DNA of 64,000 nt from Anseranas semipalmata (lineage: Eukaryota; Chordata; Aves; Anseriformes; Anseranatidae). Below, in pieces: positions 1 through 10,139 of the stretch; the stretch's first letter is position 1; every line of letters begins with the position of its first letter. The stretch is taken from contig VXAA01005176.1 of assembly GCA_013399115.1 (NCBI GenBank), positions 536,918-600,917 of the forward strand. Direction: 5' to 3'. The translations under genes and the position numbers were made by a program. The notes below the pieces were generated by a model. That model saw only the letters and a program-made list of their open reading frames with translations. It made no database searches and was not told the origin of the DNA.

Positions 1-1250
1 TCCATTCAAAGACTCTGAAGAACTTGTGATAAAAGTGAATAACATTAACTTGACTTTTAGGCAGAATGCAAGCTGCTTGATGAATCCAAGTATGACATGA
101 TTATTCAATTACGTGTGTACAGTTTGTACACACATCAAAAACTTTTAGGTCCATAGGTCCATCCAATATCCAAATTTTAAACATTTTTTGCATATTTTTG
201 TTTAAAAAGAAGATAGTGTCATTTGAGAAGTCTGTGTTTCCCTCAGAAATGTATATTCCCTTTTTTATAATTAATTTATTTATATATGAAAGGAAAAGGT
301 GCAAGATAATGGAGATATAAGCACACTTTTGTGATGACTTTTATAATCCACACACACCACCCGTGAACAAGTGTTAATTTCCAACTTACATAGCTACATA
401 GGTAGCAAAATAGGCAAATAAAGAATTTGTTCTACCATGCTGTAACATCCCTCTTAGTCCTTTGCATGATTGCTGTTACATTAACATACCCCTCAAGCCT
501 ACTATGACATGTGAGAAGTATAAGGCAGGTCCACACACTAATGACTTACTCTTAATTTCTTTAGGGAAGTGTCTTTATCTAAATAATATGAGTTTTTGGA
601 GGGAAAAAAGTGTCCATCATATTTGGAAAAAATAGTTACCCATGTTTTAGGTGTAATTTAAAAAGCAGAGGACTAGTTCTATAACAATTTATGAACTTTT
701 TTATTTCAGATTTTTATAAATATTTTAATTAAACTAATCATACAGACTTTTAGAGGCAACTTTAGCCACACCTTTCAAATGGAAGAATTGTAAATGTATA
801 CATATGTAAAGGAGATAAAGGAAAGAATAGTCATCCAGAATTTAAAAAGCTAAAATTTAAAATCTAACCACAACAACAATTCTTTTCAGAATATTATAAC
901 CATATAGAAACATCATTTTTATTTAAAAAACAAGACCAAAGTGGATTATGTGACTGATAGTACTCTTGCCGAAAGTACTCTTTTCTAAGATTGGAAAAAT
1001 ACAAATCCTACCAAAAAAAAAAAAAGTGCAAATAAAGACCAAAAAACACTAAGTAGTATTGTGTTAAAATCTCTGAATTGTTGTAAGAATGAGAGGATGG
1101 AACCAAACTTTTCTCTGACTATTCAAATGTTATGCAAAAGCAAAGAATAAAACAGCAGCATTGGAGATAAATGTATTTAACAAGTACACGTAACAAGTAA
1201 AACAAATGTTTTAAACAAGTACAATACAAAATACTAAACTGACACTGCAT
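1..1250. other. AT-rich non-coding DNA
   Basis: No gene, repeat family or RNA gene is recognisable here. Open frames are below 70 codons apart from one of about 100 codons (1119-1427, minus) that overlaps the adjacent microsatellite. There is a 13-base A run at 1013-1025. A moderate splice-acceptor-like site ends at 60, but no good donor follows it. Confidence 0.6.
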
Positions 1251-1289
1251 GTGTGTGTGTGTGTGTAGATATGTATTTTTTTTTTTTTT
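1251..1289. repeat. (GT)8 microsatellite followed by a T14 run
   Basis: Eight GT units (1251-1266) are followed after a short spacer by fourteen T (1276-1289), then by a C/T-rich stretch ending in CAG at 1300-1302. Besides being a simple repeat, the T run and C/T stretch form an almost ideal polypyrimidine tract for a 3' splice site on the plus strand (see the candidate exon at 1303). Confidence 0.9.
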
Positions 1290-1302
1290 CCTCCCTCTCC
1301 AG

Positions 1303-1477
1303 AAAGCACATTTCTTCAAACTGCAAATAAGAATCCTTGGGATTTTTCCCCTCATAGATCTCAAGGGAGTTAGCACTTTGGTCTCCGCTCCCCAGAGTGG
1401 CACAGAGCGCTTGTTACACCCAGTCATCAGTACAGAGGTGCTTGCTGGGACAGAGCATTACTTCTTTTCCGTCCCCT
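1303..1477 (+). other. candidate internal exon (weak)
   Basis: A long pyrimidine tract and CAG precede position 1303, and CCT|GTAAGT follows position 1477. The 175-nt interval is open in the frame starting at its first base (KAHFFKLQIR...), and that frame stays open beyond both edges. The predicted peptide resembles no family I know, and the donor lacks a G at its last exonic base. It could equally be a chance pairing, because the pyrimidine tract comes from a simple repeat. Confidence 0.12.
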
Positions 1478-1892
1478 GTAAGTGTATGCAGACATCTGCT
1501 TGTATATGTAGTTATTACACAAATAATAAATACTGACTTCCATACGATCAGTGGATCTACAAACAATCACCTTCTGAAAGGTCATGGAACACCAGCTAAA
1601 AACTAACTAGTTTTTTAAGGAAATTATCAATAGAAATACTACTAGCTATAGACAACGTTCCTGGGCAACTCCAGGAAAGACTGCTTAACATTCGCGGAAG
1701 CACAGATGTGTGCACACCTCCCAGTCAGTCACTAAGACATGTCCATCCCCTGCTGACAGCTGCTGATACCTTACCAGAAGTATGGGAGACAGTCACTAAA
1801 GTAGCTAATGCCAGAGAAAAAACATGAAATGAACAGCGAGGCCAATAAAAACAGAGAATTAGCATCAAAACCACCTGAAACATTATTCTCTC

Positions 1893-1998
1893 TTTTTTAA
1901 AAAAAAAAAAAAACTTTTTTTTGGTTAAAAAAAAAAAAAAACTTTTTTTTGGTTAAAAAAAAAAAAAAACAACTTTATTTTGGTTAAAAAAAAAAAAA
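1893..1998. repeat. 28-bp minisatellite of alternating poly-T and poly-A
   Basis: Two exact 28-bp units (1915-1942 and 1943-1970) each consist of eight T, GGTT, fifteen A and a C. A third variant unit (1971-1998) and a partial leading unit (1893-1914) flank them. Each unit carries a T block and an A block, so either strand can fold T against A within or between units. No coding role is expected. Confidence 0.9.
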
Positions 1999-4900
1999 TA
2001 ATCCCACACAGGCAGAGGCTTCATTGAACCACCCCAGTAACTGAGAATCTTCTATGTTTGCCTCCATTTTAAATATCAAACCTTAGAAGTTTAAACAAGC
2101 CAGTCCATCCCATCTTCATAATAGAAACTCACTTCAAGTACAGAGAAGTCTTTCTGTCAAGAAAAAAGGAATATCTTGACCTGGGACTGTGACACTGCAA
2201 TAAAAATAATTCAAGAACCAACATGCAAAAATTTTACCACTCTCTTATATTCAATTCTGTGTGAACAGCCAGTGATGTCAATGGTAGGATTACACAACTG
2301 TAACAGCAAAAAGCAAAATAAGATAACAGGTATTTTTCTTTAGATGTATACATGCTGTTGTGCAATTTAATCCATTGCATGCACTGCAATGCCCTCAATA
2401 TGAGGCCTTTTCTGTGTTTACACAAATTTTAACAGAGCTCAGCCTGTGGCTCTGATCTGGAGATCAAAGATCTGCAAGTGCAAAGCATGTGATCACACTT
2501 GCTTTTACATTTAGTTGCCTGTGAGGGACAAGGGACATAACTTAAATTCAAGACAACAGAGGAAGAGCAGGATCCAAGCAGCAAAATATGACCGACAATG
2601 AGTGAAATTTCTTTATATTGCCCATTTTACTAGGGTCGAGGGTTCAACCACCCATCCCACCTGGCCCAAACATCCTATTGCAGCTAACAGGGAGAAGCAG
2701 CTGCACAGTTGCTGCTTCACAGCCCTGACTACAAACATACATCCCAAACCATAATGTAGCCAAAAGGATGCTGAAAAATTTGCCAGTTCTGCTAGGGAGT
2801 GCATTGTTTGTCCCCCTCTGGTGCTTTCTGAGATTGAAATATATTCTTGTTATGGACACATTGATGTCTACGAACAGGTGCTTCAGCAAACAAACACTGA
2901 AGATGTTTGAAGATGTTCTGTTTTAAACTAATAGAGAAATAAAAAGCATGCAATCAATTTCTTTCCTATTTATTCAAGCATTATGGAACTATAATACTTT
3001 ACTAGGCTGTTCTGAGCACAAGAAAATTTCTTGGATTCATGCTGGCAGTAAGTGGCCCTTTGAGGATTCGGGTGTTTTCCCCCCCAGACACTTTTCTTAC
3101 TCTTCTGGTTGATCTAAATCTTATCAATTTCTCCCTCTTGAAGTATAAAGCAGTTCAGCTCTCAGATGGCTTGCGGTTTTTGAGATTGAAGTGGAGGGAG
3201 AATGACAGTCTGTCTGTCTCAAAACCTATTTCTGAATTCATTCATGAACCCTCATTAAAGATGTAAGAGAATTATGAAGGCAGAGAAATAATGTAATAGA
3301 AGTCTTCTCCGAAGTGGTCTCACTATCTTACCACACTCGGATATCTGATATCCATTGTGACACACTTTCTTCCGCATTGATGAATTTTAATTTTTGTTGC
3401 TCAAGGGTAACACTTCAGGAACAGTATGAATGGTCATTATATCACATACATATTAGAGTCTGCCTCTCTTTAAACTAGATGCCTGAATTAATAAGGTCCT
3501 TTGCCTGTACTGTGCTGCCATACTGGCAAATACTTTCTGACTGGGTAAAACTAAAGTGCAAAAAAGTGCTTTCCCAGCTGTCTTGTGAAGTCAAGATCAG
3601 AGAACAGCATGCGGGCTTTTGATATCACATCAGGACGCACATTCTCCAGAGCTCTCCATTTTGCCAATGGAGACCACGTTGCTTGAAAGCCTCTGACTTT
3701 GAGAGGGGGCAGGAAAACTCCCACACATCCCCCTCACTGCACCCCCACCCCCAAACATCACATAACTCTTCTGTCATTTGCAACAGAGTACTAAATAATA
3801 TGTTATTTTTGCCAAATAAAGTATGGATTAAGCCTGGTCAAGTCCAACTCTTCCTGCTTTATATTCCTATAAAAACATTTCAAATGATGCTTCTGAATTC
3901 ATAACTACAACTAGTAATGTTTTAACCCCTACAACTTCATCCACCCTCTGTCCTGAAGGTAAGATTTACTCAACACTGAAGATGAGCAAGGCAAGTTTGA
4001 CCCGATTTGTTCATGCTGGCTTCAAAAGATAAAGTGTAACAACGCTTACCCTTTGCTGAAGACACTAAAAATGACATCTACGAAAACAACATGCATCACA
4101 CACTGACTTAAAGTGACCCAGGTTTTTATTTCCTTTATTGCAGAGTAATAATTTCGTCATCTCCTTAAAAAATTAAAGTATAAAAGACAATAAGAACTAA
4201 ACTCTAGGAGGTTAAGAGGGAAAACATAACAGGATTTCTTCACAATAAACTAGCTTATAATATGATTATATCTTTTTTTTTTTTAATCAAATACACAGAT
4301 TTTTATTCATTGTGTTAGCCACTACACAATGAATTTCTACTCAGATGTCAGGCAGTTATTTCCCCACCAACACCATATCACCATTATTATTCAGTTACAA
4401 TAACAAATCAAAACACATTATTGTGCCACAGAGCTGAATATTCTGTCCTAGCACTACCCCAACAGTGGAACTCGAGCTTCGGTGCAAAATACTTAAAGAA
4501 AAATGTATGTCCACTTCATTATGCTGCAGCAATTTCTTCATGAGTTGTCACGAGCAAAACCACCAGTTCATGTCACAGAGGTACTCAAAAGACTAATTTG
4601 CTTGGGTAAAATCTTGCTGTACAGTTTTCTGAACCACCTGTTCTGAATATAGCTTGTGTATTCCAGCACAGCAATGTTTGCCACATAGAAATACATTAAC
4701 AGCGCAGAAGCTGCCAGTAATTTTGCTTTCTAAGTGATCAGTCAATACTGCCTGATAAGATCACATCAGCAACAAAGGCAGCCTTTCAATATTAACCAAT
4801 TGTATATCCTATCTTTTCCCAGGTGACTGGCTGTGATGCCAGGTGAAAAGGTGATGGAGAGTTCAGAAACGCAAGATAAATGATAGATGACTGCAAATTA

Positions 4901-5801
4901 CATTAGCAAACAAAAATCCAAGGATAGCTACTATTTAGAGCAAGATACTAGTGGGTCAGAACTTTCTCCTATCTTGACGTAACAAGGGACCCACTGGGAA
5001 TGAGAAGACCTAGATTTTAAGTTCTTCCTGAACACAGACAAAAACTCCACCTATCCCACACCCAGCTGGTCTGCCAGACTGACATCTGCCAGACTGATTT
5101 CTGGTCTTTGCCTGAAGTTACCGCTAGGCTCTGGCCATCTCACTTCCACAAACACAGTAATGCATGTCTGCCCAGGCAATACTTCTCCAGACCTACATCT
5201 GGTCCATCAGGGTGTGAACTCAGGTTCATTTCTTCAATTAGAAGAATTCTATCACCCCTGCAGTCAAGCCATGACTGATTTTTGGAAGACAGGATGTGTG
5301 AAGAAAACAAACAAACAAAAAAGTTGTATAGNGCACCCAGAGTAAAAAATTTACTCAGACATGCAATGAAAGCCCAATTAGCTGCACCTACCTGTACTAA
5401 AGAAACATCTGACAAACTTCTATTAGCTAAAGTTATTGTGGTGGACAAGCTGCTTCTTCCTACACAGGAACAAAGATTCAATTGTCGGCGCTTATAAATT
5501 GATCCCATCCTCACTGCTTGAGCTGGGAAGCATAGGACATATGGATTTTCAGCATGCACAATAAGAAATCTTTTGATCTTGGATAGACTACATAAAATCT
5601 AAACCCATTCCATCAAAAAATATAAATTAGTTAACTGAAGCATTATGTTCAGAATGTCCAAAATTTTAAGTAAGGGAATTTGCCCAGCTTTCTTCTTCAA
5701 CAAAAACAGAGCCTGGGTGGAATCTCAGCCAACACCACAGGTGTCTAGGTCCTTAAGAGCACATGAAGGAAAATGTCCCAGTCACCAGCTGCCAGGCCTA
5801 T
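1999..5801. other. non-coding DNA, no gene seen
   Basis: AT-rich sequence with a T12 run at 4273-4284, a C-rich patch near 3729-3753 and a single ambiguous base at 5332. The longest open frame (139 codons, minus, 5140-5559) runs through that ambiguous base and matches no family I recognise. Several isolated splice-like sites occur, for example an AAG|GTAAGA donor at 3959, without matching open exons. Confidence 0.55.
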
Positions 5802-5831
5802 ACCAGGCCTGGTTACATATATTAAAATATA

Positions 5832-5887
5832 GTATACTAATACCTATATATAATACCTATATATAGTATAATAATACCTATATTAAA
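5832..5887. repeat. imperfect AT-rich tandem repeat (AATACCTATATA-like units)
   Basis: About three imperfect copies of a 15-20 bp unit containing AATACCTATATA lie in tandem. A 12-bp perfect palindrome built on AGGCCT sits just upstream at 5802-5813. This is low-complexity DNA with no sign of function. Confidence 0.7.
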
Positions 5888-8800
5888 ACAAAGGTTTTAA
5901 TATATAGACTTCATTATCTCATGCTGCTTCTTTTACTCTGGTAAGATTTTGGCTCTCTTAAGAAACATCACTGCCAGGTTCCTGCGTCTGTCACATTGAA
6001 AAAATAAACAAAATATAACCCTGTCTTAGACTTTGCTCCAGACAACCAAGGTAGGTGAGGCTGTACGGGTATTTTCGTGGAGTACATTAACCATTAAAGA
6101 ATCAGACAGTAGTAGCAGATGGGTTTGCCAGTTTGTCCCACACTAGGCCATTTACTCCATCTATCTATCAAGTCGGTCTTGCAGTCTGACAAGGTCAAGC
6201 AGTCATCAACAGGATCTTGTGCCCAAATTGCAACACATCTTCCAGGTAGGCGGTACCAAACATAATATGAGCAAGATATATTGCCCTTCAGTGATAAGAA
6301 AGCAACACTTACATATTGACCAGTACAGTACCCCCAAGTGATCAGCTGAGCATATCAGATTTTGGTGAAAGGGAATGCCTACACAATTCAGTGGTTATTG
6401 CACAGTCTTACACACCCAATATAGAGATAGCTTCACTTACACTAGCACTTATAGCCAACTTCAGTGACACCCCACATAGTTCGATTATGTGACCCTACAT
6501 GAGGTCATTTGACCTTCACCATAGAAAACCAAATTCCTATGTTAATTCAGCAATACAACCATTCTGTGAACATCCATTAAAGTAACATCTGCGGACTATC
6601 TATCAAGGTGTATTTTTCTCGAGATGCAGATAACATTCTTGTAAGACATGGTATTCCAACTGAAGGTTTTTCAAGTATGGTTAAAAACACAACACTAAAA
6701 TATTCTTGGTAAAATGTATGTTCTTACTTTAGGATTCCTGTATTTCTGACAGTCTCAAGAAATTTGCATTGCATACCAAACCTTTAAAAAAATACTGTAC
6801 ACAACACGTATTTAACTACTTCTTATTAATATTTGAACAATATCTAATTGAAGCAGTGTTATTTTGTGTGTTAAGTTTTATTCCTTTTCAGGTGACAGCA
6901 AGCAGCAACCTAAAAAAGTAAGCTATGTTTGAATAATACATTTACACTGCCGTTATTTAGTGTGTTCTTCAGCACTCTCAGAATCTGAACTGTTGGCAGC
7001 TTTCTGGAAAGTCAGCTTTGTAATACGTACCAAATACTAGAAAGATAGATATGTACTAAAATTTGAGATTGACAGACAGCTGGATTTAAAGGGAAAGTAA
7101 GTAGACTGGTGGTAGCAACTATGTGAACTTAATAGCAGAAAAGTGAGAGTCATGGGATATCTGGGATCAGATCAGGCTCTGTCAACCAGAAGATGATATT
7201 GCTCCTTTAAGGCCATCAGGGTTCCTGGTCTGCTATGGGAACAGACGATTTAAAAACAGTTCTGTCTAGTGTTAAGGGAACCCGAAGTAATTTGAGCTGG
7301 CAAAAGGAACTGTAGAATTGCATCAGTTTAAGATGACATTTGGCCTGCTCTTCCTGGCTAGTTGAGGAACAGGGCAAAGCAACGGGAACATGCAAATACT
7401 TTTTTTCTTTTCTGCAGCATTAATAAAAGAGATAACCATTGAAATCTAGGCTCCAAATAATTCATTCCATAACTTAAAATAAATTTTTAGGTTTTTACTA
7501 ACGACTTTAAATACCACTTTTTAAAGTTTCCCTCGCACTGTTTGCGCACATCAACAAGTTCTTCTCAGATACCTTACTATTACTTTAATGATTATTTGCT
7601 ATAAGTAAATTAAAGGACACAGTATTTTCTTTAAAAAATAGCCATCTAGTTTAATATCAATAAGTAGCATCTAGTCAGCACAGTGATGACAGTAGGTCTA
7701 TTTCACATAGTGAAATAGTCATTCCCTGCCCCTTGTTCATGTTTCAGTTTCTCTGCATGTAGCATAATTTGACAAAAGTAAAAGAGAAATACTGATAGAG
7801 TGCATCTACTACTACTCTTTCTGAGTAAGGAAGGAATTTGCCAACGAAGTGACAGAACTTTCCTTAGGAAGGTACTGGAAGGTTACTGGGAAGTCTAGAG
7901 AGTAAAATTAAAGCCAACCCAAATAGAAGGGATAGCATTCACTGAGAATGACACAGAGATTAAAGATAACATCAGGTATGGCCCCAAAACCACGTAAATA
8001 CTTGCTTGCATTGAAAATAGAGGATTGGATATTCCTGCTGATCAATGTAAGGTGGCCAATGGAAATATCAGAGTGAACCTATATCCTGAGATAAGAGCAA
8101 AATCCTAAAACTAAATGTGCTCAAAAGAGGGATAAGGATACAGGAGTGATGCTATTGAAAGAAGGTATATGTGTACCAAGATATGTGTACCAAGATTTTT
8201 TTGAAGTTTGGAATTTAGAGGAACTTAGTAATATTAAGATCACACACACACACAATTGTATATAAAACATATACACATATATAATTTTTTTGTTGTTTTA
8301 TATATATGGTTTTATACCTTTAGAGGTACAAGATACAAGATCTACCTTTAAAGGAGGAAGAGAAAATAACAACATGGATCAAGCAAATTTAAGATCATTA
8401 GCCTGATCCCAGTTGACCAAAACTCTATCCTTAAAAACTCATTTATAAAAGATGGTTATCTAAGTTAATGGAAGCTTAGTAAACTTGCATTGAATTTTAT
8501 TCAAAGTAGACTGTTCCAGACTAATGCAATAACTATTTTATAAAGAAGATGAATTGAAACTAAGTTCAAATAAATTACTGAATGTTCAATATAGCACTAC
8601 AATAAAAATCGTGAGTTCAGCTGTAAAAGACAGGTTGTAATACAAGAACTGTATACTGTGTAAAGAATAAACTAAAGAAAAATAACAGTGGTTTGCACTA
8701 GACTGGAAGAATGTTGTTCAAGTAGTCCTCCAAGGACCAGTCTTGGAACTAATATTAATTAGTTAATAACTGCGTTGGAGAAAAATGGAATTGACTTGTG

Positions 8801-10122
8801 AAGACAGTTGATCAACAGAAATTATCAAGATAAAGTCAGATATAACAGCGAATAACTCATGGAAATGATGGGAGCAGTAAAATTGCGATGATATTCAGTC
8901 AAGGTGCAAGATCATTTTTCAATACTAAGCATTTCTAGTTTTATACTTGAATTGTTTGGAAGTGAAAAAGGAAGAGAGAGACTTGGGTTTCTTTTTCAGA
9001 CTGATTGACTGAGCTATTAATTCACTGTAGCTGTGGAAGAAACAAATACAGTCTTGTGAGGTGGCAGTTGGTGTATTTCCATTTTATAAAATGTCATTGT
9101 ACAAAAACCCTTGCGAATCAAAGCAGCTTAAAACTGTGACATCTACCTTGCCGATAGCACCGAGATAAAGAAAATACACCTCTTAGAAAGCAGGGAACTT
9201 AGGCGGGTACTATGCTGTCACTTTTCAATGAGTAACAAATTCATTAAAACTAAAGATAAGGCAATATATTCGTATGCCTGAAGGAAATTTCTCACAACCT
9301 GGGAACAGAAACTATGCCATGATTACAAATCACCGTAAGATTCAGCCAACAGAAGGCAAACTGACAAAGTTAACCCATGTAATTTGGCTGCTAGGATGTG
9401 CCTCAAGTTTAAATCTTCAAATGAAGAACCTCTATCTGAATAGTGACTCATCATCAGCTAACATATGTAATGGCCTTGAGCAAACTGCTGATTCAACTAT
9501 TGGCCTTGCTATCTCAAGTGATTCCTTCCCATGTTACTTTTCAATTGCAGTTTTCATTGTGCAAAGCTCATGTTGCATTTATGACGATAACTTATTTATA
9601 GTTTGTACTCCTCTATGTAATCTAATTAGGTATTCCTTTGTTGTAAGCATTCTACATCTCATCAGATCTCCTTCCCAAAGCCTGTTCCAATCTATTTTCA
9701 GTGGTAATGTTGCTATCTTCTTTTGTGCAAGAAGGTTGGGACCTTTGCATTTTTACTGCACATTCCTTGGTCTGCAGGGCTATAAAATTTGTTACCTCAA
9801 AACGCTGAAAGATTAAGACCAAAAGCCAGTTAGAATACTACACCAGGGCAAATCAAAGTTATAATAATCATCACATTCAACATTTCACATTTAAGGTACA
9901 ACTTTTTAATATCTCATATTATAGTACTCATTGCTCCTTTCCATTTTTCTATTTATATGACTGCTGAACGAAAATTTAAAAGTACCTGCACGGTAAAGGA
10001 CACAACTTGAATGGGTCCTAGATACAGACATTCTTTCTACTTATGAATTCTGTATGAATGTTTTGAAGCCTTTCTTTCTGCTATACAATCATAGTCTCTC
10101 ATTGTTCAACATCTACATCACT
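5888..10122. other. non-coding DNA with small repeats
   Basis: No recognised gene. It contains a (CA)7 run (8241-8254), a perfect 14-bp tandem duplication (8167-8194), a 9-bp hairpin (7698-7718), a cluster of nuclear-receptor-like half-sites (6490-6515) and a candidate 26-nt exon (6892-6917). An open frame of 180 codons on the plus strand (9274-9816) is long for such AT-rich DNA. It shows no domain, signal peptide or repeat I can recognise and is more likely chance than a gene. Confidence 0.55.
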
Positions 10123-10139
10123 GGGGGCGGGGGGGGGGG
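10123..10139. repeat. G-run (G5-C-G11)
   Basis: Five G, one C and eleven G lie in a row, an isolated G tract in AT-rich surroundings. Long G runs can form G-quadruplexes, mutate quickly and cause sequencing errors. Confidence 0.85.

Noticed and set aside
2429..2518. Minus-strand Cys-rich peptide (ATKCKSKCDHMLCTC...) after a strong acceptor, as a terminal EGF-like exon
   Set aside because: Only 29 codons, the cysteine spacing fits no module clearly, and no AATAAA follows closely.
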